From positions 1-59,851 of the forward strand of contig JBPOJC010000009.1 of the NCBI GenBank assembly GCA_052034135.1: DNA of 59,851 nucleotides. Direction: 5' to 3'. The notes under the pieces are model-generated. The model saw only the letters and a program-made list of their open reading frames with translations. It did not search any database and had not been told where the DNA came from. This document shows positions 8,019 through 16,568 of the stretch, piece by piece. The stretch is from JAGPKI01 sp052034135 (lineage in GTDB: Bacteria; Caldisericota; Caldisericia; UBA6126; JAGPKI01). The position numbers and the translations under genes were made by a program. Every line of letters starts with the position of its first letter. Positions within the stretch are counted from its first letter, which is position 1.

Positions 8019-10384
8019 AGAAAGCCTTAGATGATATAAAGAGACCTCTCTTTTATGAACCTAAAAACAATTTTAAAGACAATTCGGTAATTGGTGGTTT
8101 CTCTAATTTTGCCCTAAAGCGACTCTCTGAAGTTAAAAAGAATTTTAATAAGGACAATGAAATAACAGCTTTATTATCGCATCTAATCGAGGTTTTTTCG
8201 ATTTATAAAGAAAATCCTTCTCGGGATGTTTATTTAAAGATTTTAAATGATATAAAATCAATTGAGAGCTATATCAGCACTAAGGAAAAAAGCACTGATA
8301 TTCTAGACAAAAAGGAGATAAATCTTGAGGCAGCTCGCTCAATTTTAGTAAAACCAATTCAGTATGTTAAAGGGATAGGTCCCAAAAAAGCAAGCTTACT
8401 TGAAAGACTCGGAATATCCACTCTTTTTGATTTACTCTATTATTTTCCAAGAGACTATATCGATAGAAGTAAGATTATTCCGATAAGGTCTGCGAGAGTG
8501 GGGGAAGTACAAACTTTTTGCGGGACAATTATTTCAGTTCAGGAATTTAGTAAAAATAAATTTTCTATATTGAAGGTTACAATATACGATGGCACATCTG
8601 CCATCACTGGCGTTTTCTTTAATCAGCGTTTTCTTAAGAAAGTTTTTGAGGATCATATTGAAAAATCAGTAATATTTTCAGGAAAAGTATCCTTTAATTA
8701 CGGTAGTTATGAGATAGATAATGTCGAATATGAATTTGTAGAAGAAAAAAAGGAGACAATCCATACAGGAAGAATTGTCCCAGTGTATAAGCTTACTCAG
8801 GGTATTTATCCAAAAGTTTTGCGGGGCATAATTAAAGAAAACCTCGAGAATTATAAAGATTTTTTTTATGAATTTATACCGCCTCAAATACTTTCAAAAC
8901 TCAATCTTCCTACTCGAAGTGCTGCAATTTATGAATTGCATTTTCCAGTTAATTTTGAGAATCTTGAAAAAGCAAGAAAAAGAATTGTTTTTGAAGAGTT
9001 TATACTTGGCCAATATAAGTTGTGCAAGGCAAAGAATCTTTTAAATTCAGAGAAGGGAATCTCTTTTAATGTTAATACTAATGATATTAAGGAATTTGAA
9101 GATTCCCTTCCTTTTAAATTAACCGCAGCTCAAAAAAAAGTAATTTCTGAACTGATTAATGATCTAAATTCAGGAAAGCCAATGAATAGATTATTACATG
9201 GAGATGTTGGATCTGGAAAAACTGTTATCGCTGGAGCATTAATTTATTTAACAGTAAAAAATGGGTTTCAGGCAGCATTTATGGCTCCGACTGAAATACT
9301 TTCTAAGCAGAGCTACATGGTAATAAAAGACCTTCTTTCAAAATTTGGCTTTAAGGTGGAATTACTTGTTAGCGAGATGAAGAGCAAAAAAAAGGAAGAA
9401 ATCTGTAAAGGGCTTAGGCAAGGATCAATTGATGTAGTTATTGGTACGCACGCCATAATTCAGGAAGATGTTATGTTTGATAGGCTTGCTACAGTAATTG
9501 TCGATGAGCAACATAGATTTGGAGTTCGACAGAGGGAAGCTTTAAAGAATAAGGGAATGACCCCTCATATGCTTGTTATGAGCGCAACACCCATTCCGAG
9601 AACTGTCGCGATGACGAGATTTGGCGATCTTGATATTTCCGTTCTTAATGAAATGCCGAAAGGAAAAAGAAAAGTAGTGACAAAAATTGTATTGAAAGAG
9701 GACAAAAGAGAAGTATACGAATTCGTACGAAAAATAATAAAAGAGGGCGGAAAAACTTATGTAGTATGCCCATTAATTGAAGAATCTTCTTCTATTGATT
9801 TAGCCTCTTCAATTGCAAAGGCAGAAGAGCTAAATAAAGTATTTCCCGAGTTTAAAGTAACTTTACTTCACGGAAGAATGAATGTAGAAAAAAAAGAAGA
9901 AGCAATGAGGGAGTTTTCAAAAGAGAGCGATATATTGGTATCAACTACGGTTATAGAAGTTGGTATTGATATTCCAGATGCATCAGTAATAATTGTGGAA
10001 GATGCACAAAGGTTCGGTCTTGCACAACTTCACCAGTTACGCGGTAGAATCGGTAGAAAATCTCAGGATTCTTATTGTTTTCTTATAGTGGATAGTATCG
10101 AAAATTCTAAAAGATTAAAAATACTTGAGGATACAGACTCTGGGTTTATTATCGCAGAGAAGGATCTTGAATTAAGGGGACCTGGAGAATTATTTGGCGA
10201 AAAACAACATGGTTATTTTGTAAGGTCATTAGTAGATCTTTCAAAAGATACTCCCTTGCTTGACGAAGCTAAAAAAGCCGCTCAGTTTATTTTAGAAAAC
10301 CCTAAATTACAAAAACTATTTGAAGAGGAAATAGCTTTTAGAGACCAATTCTTAAAACAGTTTGAAATAATCGAGACTTGTTAA
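8003..10384 (+). CDS. recG: ATP-dependent DNA helicase RecG
   Basis: 793 residues, about 100 longer than E. coli RecG; the extra N-terminal segment (about residues 1-110) resembles the long forms known from Thermotoga. A helix-hairpin/wedge entry VKGIGPKKASLLERLGI lies near residues 118-134, followed by the OB-fold wedge. Helicase motifs: Walker A GDVGSGKT near 399-406, DEQH near 501, SATPIPRT near 530, and RGRIGR near 680. It remodels stalled forks and branched DNA. Its start lies inside murI (16-base overlap). No terminator is obvious before the convergent lipoprotein gene. Confidence 0.96.
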   Translation: MFEDLEKALDDIKRPLFYEPKNNFKDNSVIGGFSNFALKRLSEVKKNFNKDNEITALLSHLIEVFSIYKENPSRDVYLKILNDIKSIESYISTKEKSTDILDKKEINLEAARSILVKPIQYVKGIGPKKASLLERLGISTLFDLLYYFPRDYIDRSKIIPIRSARVGEVQTFCGTIISVQEFSKNKFSILKVTIYDGTSAITGVFFNQRFLKKVFEDHIEKSVIFSGKVSFNYGSYEIDNVEYEFVEEKKETIHTGRIVPVYKLTQGIYPKVLRGIIKENLENYKDFFYEFIPPQILSKLNLPTRSAAIYELHFPVNFENLEKARKRIVFEEFILGQYKLCKAKNLLNSEKGISFNVNTNDIKEFEDSLPFKLTAAQKKVISELINDLNSGKPMNRLLHGDVGSGKTVIAGALIYLTVKNGFQAAFMAPTEILSKQSYMVIKDLLSKFGFKVELLVSEMKSKKKEEICKGLRQGSIDVVIGTHAIIQEDVMFDRLATVIVDEQHRFGVRQREALKNKGMTPHMLVMSATPIPRTVAMTRFGDLDISVLNEMPKGKRKVVTKIVLKEDKREVYEFVRKIIKEGGKTYVVCPLIEESSSIDLASSIAKAEELNKVFPEFKVTLLHGRMNVEKKEEAMREFSKESDILVSTTVIEVGIDIPDASVIIVEDAQRFGLAQLHQLRGRIGRKSQDSYCFLIVDSIENSKRLKILEDTDSGFIIAEKDLELRGPGELFGEKQHGYFVRSLVDLSKDTPLLDEAKKAAQFILENPKLQKLFEEEIAFRDQFLKQFEIIETC

Positions 10385-10426
10385 TTCTCTTTGTGTATGA
10401 GTTAGTTTAGTTTTCTTTAATGTAAG

Positions 10427-10930
10427 TCAGCCTTCTTTATATAAAACAATCGTTTTGCTTTCCGGGATCCAGTCAACAATAAATTCAAGATTTTGAGCAA
10501 TAAATTTTAATGGAACAAATGCTCTTTCTTCTTTAATTTGTGGTTTGCATGGAAGAGTAAATTCCTTTCCGTTGACCGTGGTGTTGATTGATTTTACGCT
10601 CATTCTTATGGTTTTATCATCTTGAGTAATAATTATTTCTTTTGTATTTGGTATCCACTCAACTTTAGCGCCTATTATTTCTGAAATAAAACGTAGTGGT
10701 ACCATTGTTGTTTGGCTTTCTTCATCTATGTATGCAGGCGGAGAGCTTAAATTTATCTCTTCTCCATTTACATATACTGTATCGCTGCCAATAGGTATTT
10801 TTATAGTAAGTTGAGTTTTTTTTGTCGGCAAAGATGGTTGTTGCTTAGTTCCTGGAAGATTTGCACAACTTGAAATATTTAATACAAGAAGCAAAGCAAT
10901 TAAACCAAATAAAAACTTACGTATATTCAT
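10427..10930 (-). CDS. Lipoprotein with a copper amine oxidase N-terminal-like domain
   Basis: 167 residues. A signal peptide with lipobox ISSC (Cys about 22) predicts export and lipid anchoring. The rest is one copper-amine-oxidase-N-terminal-like module of two repeats, recognisable by PPAYIDEESQTTMVPLRFIS followed by GAKVEWIPNTKEIIITQ, and again by ERAFVPLKFIAQNL then VDWIPESKTIVL. Despite the name, these domains have no known catalytic role and are generally seen as surface stalk or wall-interaction modules. Transcribed alone, convergent with recG. Confidence 0.85.
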   Translation of the reverse strand: MNIRKFLFGLIALLLVLNISSCANLPGTKQQPSLPTKKTQLTIKIPIGSDTVYVNGEEINLSSPPAYIDEESQTTMVPLRFISEIIGAKVEWIPNTKEIIITQDDKTIRMSVKSINTTVNGKEFTLPCKPQIKEERAFVPLKFIAQNLEFIVDWIPESKTIVLYKEG

Positions 10931-11080
10931 TTATTATTCCTCCACTTTTATTATCTCTTAAGTGTTCATTCAAATAATTCTTTTTAAATGTTAATATTAT
11001 ACTTAAATATCAATTAACCAAAAGAAAATTATAAACTAAAAGAAAATAAATTTGTTAATTTAAAAAATTTATAAAAATAT

Positions 11081-11108
11081 TTGACAAAAAATGTAATTTC
11101 AATAATAT
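11081..11108 (+). promoter_or_regulatory. Candidate promoter for the tRNA-Lys/tRNA-Glu pair
   Basis: A perfect -35 TTGACA (11081-11086), 16 bases, TAATAT (11103-11108). It would start transcription about 10 bases before tRNA-Lys. The -10 is imperfect. Confidence 0.5.
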
Positions 11109-11125
11109 ATAAAAGTTAATCGGTC

Positions 11126-11198
11126 GGGCCGTTAGCTCAGCAGGTAGAGCACCTGCCTTTTAAGCAGGGGGTCACAGGTCCGAATCCTGTACGGCTCA
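11126..11198 (+). tRNA. tRNA-Lys (anticodon TTT)
   Basis: 73 bases. Acceptor GGGCCGT pairs with ACGGCTC (one G-T pair) and the discriminator is A. Anticodon stem CCTGC/GCAGG encloses loop CTTTTAA, anticodon TTT. The T-arm GGTCCGAATCC is canonical. CCA is not encoded. The next tRNA begins 3 bases later. Confidence 0.95.
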
Positions 11199-11201
11199 CA
11201 T

Positions 11202-11276
11202 GGCTCCGTCGTCTAACGGTTAGGACACCGCTCTTTCAAGGCGGCAATAGGAGTTCGACTCTCCTCGGGGCTACCA
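11202..11276 (+). tRNA. tRNA-Glu (anticodon TTC)
   Basis: Acceptor GGCTCCG pairs with CGGGGCT (with two G-T pairs), discriminator A, CCA encoded at 11274-11276. Anticodon stem CCGCT/GGCGG encloses CTTTCAA, anticodon TTC. D-arm has the usual TCGTCTAACGGTTAGGACA form. Co-transcribed with tRNA-Lys. Confidence 0.95.
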
Positions 11277-11673
11277 TAAATCTCTTTTACAACTAACTCG
11301 CTTTTTATATAATTTTCAAAAATTAATTTCAAGCACCATACTCGATTTTTTTGTTTTAATTATTAATTTGTTTATTTAATTTTTTAGTAATTGGAATAGA
11401 GTGAGTATTAATATTAATTCTACCAATAGTGGTATATAATATTATAGTGAAATGATAGTTGTTGTTGATTTGACGACAAATTACTTAGTTTTGATAAATT
11501 ATTCAACTTACTTAGAGTTGTTAATCAATCATGATTAAGATTATCTCGTTTAAAAAAGTGTTAAAAATGAAAATAGGATTTGAATTGAATTTTTCTCAAA
11601 AGCTGGACAATGAGTTAAATGATTTTAAGATTAAAAGTAATGAGAAATGTGTGTAAGAGGTAAATAATGGAAA
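11277..11673. other. 397-base AT-rich intergenic region with a possible leader
   Basis: No clear gene. A promoter-like pair TTGACG (11470-11475), 17 bases, GATAAA (11493-11498) points towards the lipoprotein gene at 11674 and would give a leader of about 170 bases. A 41-codon open frame (11531-11656) lies within that leader but has no good ribosome site. Confidence 0.4.
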
Positions 11674-12792
11674 ATGCAAAAGAATTTAATAAATATCAGT
11701 TTGTTTAAAAAACTATTTATTTCTTTATTGGTTATACTCTTTCTCTCTGGTTGCGCCATACAGGGTGAAAATCCTAGTAAGCACATAGAAGAGAGATTTA
11801 ATCTATCAATGGATCCGAGGATTGAGCTTTTAGGAACAATAAAGATTTTAAGTGACTTTAAGGCAAGTTCAAATAACTGCGCACTACTTAATACTGTTTA
11901 TAAAATGAATGTTGTTAGGTATTTTGAACCATATAAAGATGATCAGGCTGTAATATTTTATGAGGAACTTTCAAAGTCCCCTCTTAAAGACTCATTATTA
12001 TTAAATTTGATGCTTCTTCTATCCAATCCACCAAACCTTGAAGTAGAAATTCCTCTATCTGGTTTGCAACTTATTGAAGGTATATCATATGAGGATTTAG
12101 ACCAATTTATCACGAAGCTAAGGGAATTTTCAATCAAATCAAACTTTAATAATTTTATTAATTCTCAAAAAGAGTTAATTAATCAATTTGTGTCAATACA
12201 GAGAAATGCTGTATTAAATAATGTGAAAGATATCTTAAAAGTTGAAGAATATTTTGGAAAAGAACAAAATAGCTACAATGTAATTGTTACTCCGCTAATC
12301 CTCTATGAGAGATATATCTACTTTTTTCAAAATGATTTAGAGGATAATAACGGAAAAATGGATATATACCTGATTGCTGGGATTTCCAAAGTAATTAATG
12401 GTTACCCCAGTTTTGGCGAGGAAGACGAGTATAGAGAGATAATATATTCTAAAGTAACTCACTCTTTTGTTGATCCTGTAACTGAGAAGCATAATAATGA
12501 GATTTCTGAATATTCTTACCTTTTCGATCCAATTGCTAAAAGTATGGAAAAGCAAAACATTTTGAGCTGGGATGAATGCGTAAATGAGCACATTGTTAAA
12601 GCTATTGAGTTAGAACTTAATGAATTAACTAATGATGCAATCGAGGAGAAAATAAAAAATATTGAGGCAGATGGTTTTATTTACATTAGACAATTATATA
12701 AAACTATTAAAAGATATAATTTAAATAGGGATAAATATAAAACATTTGAGGATTTTTACCCTGAGATTATTAAATCCTTTGAAGGAGTATGA
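11674..12792 (+). CDS. Lipoprotein, possibly a degenerate DUF4932/zincin-like protein
   Basis: 372 residues. Signal peptide with lipobox LSGC (Cys about 27). Residues about 265-285 read IIYSKVTHSFVDPVTEKHNN, which resembles the HExxHSFVNP context of DUF4932 proteins, a predicted zinc-peptidase-like family. Here the HExxH is not intact (SKVTH), so catalysis is doubtful. The rest is helical with no motif I recognise. The ATG at 11674 is used rather than the ATG at 11667, whose frame closes after 13 codons. Function unknown; a cell-surface location is likely from the lipobox. The assignment to DUF4932 is from memory of the motif only. Confidence 0.75.
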   Translation: MQKNLINISLFKKLFISLLVILFLSGCAIQGENPSKHIEERFNLSMDPRIELLGTIKILSDFKASSNNCALLNTVYKMNVVRYFEPYKDDQAVIFYEELSKSPLKDSLLLNLMLLLSNPPNLEVEIPLSGLQLIEGISYEDLDQFITKLREFSIKSNFNNFINSQKELINQFVSIQRNAVLNNVKDILKVEEYFGKEQNSYNVIVTPLILYERYIYFFQNDLEDNNGKMDIYLIAGISKVINGYPSFGEEDEYREIIYSKVTHSFVDPVTEKHNNEISEYSYLFDPIAKSMEKQNILSWDECVNEHIVKAIELELNELTNDAIEEKIKNIEADGFIYIRQLYKTIKRYNLNRDKYKTFEDFYPEIIKSFEGV

Positions 12793-12799
12793 CTCATAA

Positions 12800-13825
12800 A
12801 TGAAAGCTCTTTTATTAAATAAAATTACCAAAGTAGAAGATAAACCTTTAGAATTAGTAGAATTACCTGTTCCTGAGCCTTTAAATAGTGAAATCTTAAT
12901 AAAGGTTTTAACTTGTGGCGTGTGTCACACAGACATTGATGAGATTGAGGGCAGATGTATGCCCAAATTGCCAGTAATATTGGGGCATCAAATTGTTGGA
13001 AGAGTTGAAAGCCTTGGGCAAGATGTACACAAATTTAAGATTGGTGATAGGGTTGGTGTTGCATGGATTTACTCTTCATGCGGGAAGTGCAATTTTTGCC
13101 TTGAAGGTAGAGAAAACTTATGTGAGAATTTTAAAGCTACTGGTTGTCATGCAAATGGTGGTTATGCAGAATATACAGTTGTCCCAGAGGAGTACGCTTA
13201 CAAAATTCCTGATAACTTTAGTTCTGAGGAGGCAGCCCCTCTTTTATGTGCAGGAGTTATCGGATACAGGGCTTTAAGACTAACGGGTATAAAGAATGAT
13301 GAAAGCTTAGGACTTTTTGGATTTGGTGCATCTGCTCATATTGTTATTCAAATTGTCAAATATTTATACCCTGACTCTAAGGTGTATGTTTTTACGAGAA
13401 AAGGGCAAACTGAACATCAAGAACTTGCAAAGAAATTAGGTGCCTATTGGATAGGAACAACTGAAGAGGATTCACCCGAAAAGTTAAACTATGCAATTGA
13501 TTTTACACCAGCATGGAAGCCTATAACTGTTGCTTTAAGAAACATTATGCCCGGAGGAAGATTGGTTATAAATGCAATAAGGAAAGAAGAGGGGGATAAA
13601 GCTGCTCTTTTAAACTTAGATTATGGAAGGGACTTATGGCTCGAAAAGGAGATAAAAAGTACAGCCAATGTAACAAGAAGAGATGCAGAAGAATTTTTAG
13701 AAATAGCTTCTAAAATTCCAATTAAGCCTAAAGTTCAGGTTTTTGACTTGGAAAACGCAAATTATGCTTTGAAACTTCTTAAAGATGGGAAAATTGAAGG
13801 GGCTGGAGTATTAAAAATTTCTTAA
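12800..13825 (+). CDS. Zinc-dependent alcohol dehydrogenase (AdhP-like MDR family)
   Basis: 341 residues, typical for bacterial zinc ADHs. Catalytic zinc ligands: Cys in TCGVCHTDIDEIEG (near residue 36) and His in GHQIVGRVESLG (near 59). Structural zinc site SSCGKCNFCLEGRENLC near 90-106. The nucleotide-binding motif is GLFGFGASAHI near 173; it has no acidic-residue evidence that decides NAD versus NADP. It oxidises or reduces primary alcohols/aldehydes; physiological substrate unknown. It begins 7 bases after the lipoprotein stop, so it may be co-transcribed. Convergent with the next lipoprotein, with only 10 bases between the stops. Confidence 0.9.
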   Translation: MKALLLNKITKVEDKPLELVELPVPEPLNSEILIKVLTCGVCHTDIDEIEGRCMPKLPVILGHQIVGRVESLGQDVHKFKIGDRVGVAWIYSSCGKCNFCLEGRENLCENFKATGCHANGGYAEYTVVPEEYAYKIPDNFSSEEAAPLLCAGVIGYRALRLTGIKNDESLGLFGFGASAHIVIQIVKYLYPDSKVYVFTRKGQTEHQELAKKLGAYWIGTTEEDSPEKLNYAIDFTPAWKPITVALRNIMPGGRLVINAIRKEEGDKAALLNLDYGRDLWLEKEIKSTANVTRRDAEEFLEIASKIPIKPKVQVFDLENANYALKLLKDGKIEGAGVLKIS

Positions 13826-13835
13826 AGTTTGAAAT

Positions 13836-15398
13836 CTAACGATTATAGTAAATTATTGCTTTTGCATTCCTGATTAGTTGTTCAAGCGTATTTAAGTCAT
13901 CATCGCATAGTATGGACTGCTTAAGTCTTTTAGCAGCCATTGCGTTGGAATAGAGTGGTTCGAGTTGTTTTAAAAGCTCCTCATAAACTTCAGGGAATTC
14001 ACCATCTGCCTGTTCATATTCGCCTTTTTCCGATATCGAATAAACATCTTTCCAGATAAGGGCTCTTCCAGCTATCTTAAATCTCTCCTCACATTTAAAA
14101 TTAGAAGCAGCATATTGAACAATGATTTCAACGGAACCATCTCCATTCAAATCTTTAAATTCAATTTCTAAGCTCTCTCTACCACCTATATCAAGCTTTT
14201 TTATTAATTTTCCATTTTCAAGCGAAAAAAGAACCATCGTATCAGGAGAATCACTTATAGAAAGAATGTTTTCTGGTCCTGCAGTAGGGTCCCCTTCTTT
14301 ATAGGTTACTAAAATAAATAGATTATTAATTGAAAGTTTGCCAATATATGCAAGTTTAGAGAAAAGGTATGCTTTATCGTTTTCTTTGTACGAAGTACTG
14401 AGAATAACATCATCATAGGTAAGAATACGAAAATCTTTATTTTCTAAATTAAAAATTGAAAGGTAGTTTTTTGCACAAAAAAGAATATTTTCTTCTTTGG
14501 AGGTTTTAGCCTGGTATATGTAGCTTAAATTTGAAAATGGGAATTTAAACTCTGGTTTGTCCACTATATTTCTCTTTAAGAATGTAGGATGAACTCCCAT
14601 AGTTAATCTTTTTCTATTATTTCCTTCCAACAAATAAATTTCTTTATCGATACTGTATACCAAGAAGTTAAGATTTTGACTTAAGGAATAACCATAGATT
14701 GTAGAAGTAAACATTTTTTCTTTTGGTATTTCAAGCAATTTAACCATTTCAAAATTTTTATCAAGCTTAATTAATGCTTCAAAGCTTGGAATATTCTCGA
14801 TATATTCAGGATTTTTAAACAATGATTTTTGAGGGTTCTGCCGCACTCTTATATATAAGTTATTGCCTGTTAAGTCATACTGATTACAATCATTCATAAA
14901 ATCTAATATATTTAAATTTACACTTTCTCCAGTTTTAACACTTATTAATTCGTAAGGACGGGAGTAGCTTAATACTAATAAATATTCACCATTTTTAACA
15001 AAATAACAGTCATCTTTTAAGTCTCTACCGGGAGAAAAATTTTTAAGTTTTATGATTTGTCTCTCACGATTTAAGCGAACATTGTAGGAGCAAACATATG
15101 TTTCCATTTTACTTTTTCTATCTTTACCACTACCTGCAAAGACTTCTTTAAGTCTTAAAAACATAATTGTTTCATTGTCGTTAAGAGGTGTAGGGTAATA
15201 ATCAAGTTGTTCTGTAAGCTTTATTTCTTTATTAAGAGAAAAATCATATAGAGCTATACCACCTTCTGGTAATGCATAAAAAAGAATTTTTTCAAATGAT
15301 GGAACTTCTTCTATTATCTTTTTACAGGAAGATGATAAAAGAACAATAGAAAAACATACAATCCAGCAAGCTAATTTCTTTAACTTTCTATTAAACAT
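13836..15398 (-). CDS. Large lipoprotein, beta-propeller-like, function unknown
   Basis: 520 residues. Signal peptide and lipobox LSSSC (Cys about 25) predict a membrane-anchored exported protein. The body is rich in short beta-strand segments with alternating hydrophobic and aromatic residues, as in WD40/YVTN-like propellers. Near residues 405-420 an EFKDLNGDGSVEIIVQY stretch matches an FG-GAP/VCBS-type calcium-binding loop. No enzyme motif seen. It stands alone, reading away from repeat block B. Confidence 0.75.
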   Translation of the reverse strand: MFNRKLKKLACWIVCFSIVLLSSSCKKIIEEVPSFEKILFYALPEGGIALYDFSLNKEIKLTEQLDYYPTPLNDNETIMFLRLKEVFAGSGKDRKSKMETYVCSYNVRLNRERQIIKLKNFSPGRDLKDDCYFVKNGEYLLVLSYSRPYELISVKTGESVNLNILDFMNDCNQYDLTGNNLYIRVRQNPQKSLFKNPEYIENIPSFEALIKLDKNFEMVKLLEIPKEKMFTSTIYGYSLSQNLNFLVYSIDKEIYLLEGNNRKRLTMGVHPTFLKRNIVDKPEFKFPFSNLSYIYQAKTSKEENILFCAKNYLSIFNLENKDFRILTYDDVILSTSYKENDKAYLFSKLAYIGKLSINNLFILVTYKEGDPTAGPENILSISDSPDTMVLFSLENGKLIKKLDIGGRESLEIEFKDLNGDGSVEIIVQYAASNFKCEERFKIAGRALIWKDVYSISEKGEYEQADGEFPEVYEELLKQLEPLYSNAMAAKRLKQSILCDDDLNTLEQLIRNAKAIIYYNR

Positions 15399-15504
15399 AT
15401 TTTACTCTCCATAAAATTATAAATACTTTGTGATAAATTCCACAATGCTTTTAAGTGGATTTATAAAGTTCAATAGTGGCGAGCAATGAAGGGTCTCCTT
15501 GCGC

Positions 15505-15638
15505 GTCATTCACTCGCTTTTTCTTGTCATTCCATCGATTTTACTCGTCATTCCTATGATTCTTCTTGTCATTCCCGCATTTTCCTTTCGTCATTCACTT
15601 GATTTTTATTGTCATTCACTTGATTTTAATCGTCATTC
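15505..15638. repeat. 21-base-period tandem array (block B)
   Basis: GTCATTC begins at 15505, 15526, 15547, 15568, 15590, 15611 and 15632, with spacings 21, 21, 21, 22, 21, 21. The filler between copies varies (for example CACTCGCTTTTTCTT, CTATGATTCTTCTT). This is the reverse complement of the block A unit. Confidence 0.9.
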
Positions 15639-15647
15639 AGAGCGATT

Positions 15648-15707
15648 GCGGGAATCCAGAGAGTTTTAGAAGTATGTTTAGAAATAAGGTCTGGATCCCC
15701 GATAAAT
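15648..15707. repeat. 60-base direct repeat, copy 1
   Basis: Identical base for base to 15828-15887, exactly 180 bases downstream. It runs from GCGGGAATCCAGAGAG to GGATCCCCGATAAAT. Confidence 0.95.
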
Positions 15708-15815
15708 GATTTCGGGGATGACAGATACGAAGATTCTTCGCTTCGCTCAGAATGACTGTTTGGGGCATCCTGAGGAGTTTCTTTTTAGCGACTGAAGGAT
15801 CTCCTCGTTTAGGTC

Positions 15816-15835
15816 ATTCCCGCGAAAGCGGGAAT
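15816..15835. repeat. 20-base palindrome of ATTCCC-N8-GGGAAT type (block B)
   Basis: ATTCCC, GCGAAAGC, GGGAAT: an 8-bp stem with a GAAA tetraloop when transcribed on this strand. It is the reverse complement of the block A palindrome. Confidence 0.85.
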
Positions 15836-15887
15836 CCAGAGAGTTTTAGAAGTATGTTTAGAAATAAGGTCTGGATCCCCGATAAAT
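15828..15887. repeat. 60-base direct repeat, copy 2
   Basis: Exact second copy of 15648-15707. After it the sequences diverge, and the matching hairpin arm is degenerate here (TTCGAGGAAT instead of TTCGGGGAT). Confidence 0.95.
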
Positions 15888-16074
15888 ACATTCGAGGAAT
15901 GACGCCTCCCCACCGTCACCCTGAGGAGCATCTTCCCAGCGACGAAGGGTCTCCTCTTTTTTACCTTCTATAAGTCAAACTATATAAGGATATTTTATAT
16001 TTCATAAGGATTTTTAATTTGAGGCACCTATTGCTTTTTAAAAAGATTTTAAGTTAAGTAAGCAAATCATTTAG

Positions 16075-16102
16075 TTGAAAATAAATGAGTAATATATATA
16101 AT
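16075..16102 (+). promoter_or_regulatory. rpiB-glyA promoter overlapping the upstream ATG
   Basis: TTGAAA (16075-16080), 16 bases, consensus TATAAT (16097-16102). The predicted transcription start falls near 16108-16110, after the ATG at 16101 and just before the ATG at 16113. No Shine-Dalgarno is visible, so the mRNA may be nearly leaderless. Confidence 0.6.
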
Positions 16103-16112
16103 GAAATTCAAA

Positions 16113-16565
16113 ATGAAGATTAGTAAAATCTATATAGGCTCTGATCATGCTGGATTTAATCTAAAGTCAATTCTTATTGAATATATTGAAAATTTAAATA
16201 TACAGGTGGAAGATCTTGGGACCTATTCTGATGAAATGGTTGACTATCCCGATTATGGTAGGAAAGTAGCAGAAGCAGTAAAAGAAGATCCATCAAGTTT
16301 TGGTGTTTTAGTATGCGGAACAGGGATAGGTATGTCAATAGTGGCAAACAAAGTAAAAGGCATCAGAGCAGCTTCCTGTAGTGAACCATTATCTGCAAAA
16401 CTATCAAGAGAACACAATAATGCAAATGTCTTATGTCTTGGAGCAAGACTAATAGGAACATTAATGGCAATCGAAGTTTTAAATACATTTATAAATACTG
16501 ACTTTCTTGAAGACAGGCATCTTCTAAGAGTTAATAAAATTTCCGAAATGGAGGAACAAGGGTAG
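16113..16565 (+). CDS. rpiB: Ribose-5-phosphate isomerase B (RpiB/LacAB family)
   Basis: 150 residues from ATG 16113. An in-frame ATG at 16101 overlaps a TATAAT -10 box, so it is probably upstream of the transcript; the family usually begins close to MKIxIGSDHAG, which also favours 16113. Signature residues: GSDHAGFNLK near 7-16, DYPDYG near 45-50, the catalytic-region Cys in GVLVCGTGIGMSI near 66-78, REHNNANVLCLGARL near 97-111. It interconverts ribose-5-P and ribulose-5-P in the pentose phosphate pathway. glyA follows after 3 bases, a common pairing in bacteria. Confidence 0.93.
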   Translation: MKISKIYIGSDHAGFNLKSILIEYIENLNIQVEDLGTYSDEMVDYPDYGRKVAEAVKEDPSSFGVLVCGTGIGMSIVANKVKGIRAASCSEPLSAKLSREHNNANVLCLGARLIGTLMAIEVLNTFINTDFLEDRHLLRVNKISEMEEQG

Positions 16566-16568
16566 ATT

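Larger units (their letters stand above)
15480..15960. repeat. Dispersed mosaic repeat, block B (inverse orientation to A and C)
   Basis: The interval 15399-16074 has no gene. From about 15480 it holds: a GAAGGGTCTCCTT unit; a 21-base-period array (15505-15638); a 60-base segment (15648-15707) that recurs exactly at 15828-15887; a 25-base inverted repeat ATCCCCGATA..TTCGGGGAT (15695-15719); a CGCTTCGCTCAGAATGAC unit; a CATCCTGAGGAG..GGATCTCCTC unit; a 20-base palindrome (15816-15835); a degenerate second ATCCCCGA hairpin (15875-15899); and a GTCACCCTGAGGAGC..GGGTCTCCTC unit to about 15957. The 15813-15889 part is about 90% identical by eye to the reverse complement of block A. Confidence 0.9.

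Noticed and set aside
11531..11656. 41-codon frame upstream of the 11674 lipoprotein
   Set aside because: No ribosome site and no recognisable features; kept only as a note on the leader.
3401..15638. CRISPR-like arrays
   Set aside because: The period is 21 bases with short variable fillers, there are no 25-40 base spacers, and no cas genes are present.
15752..15973. 73-codon open frame in repeat block B
   Set aside because: It is made of repeat modules (GHSRESGNPES-type peptide) and is not gene-like.
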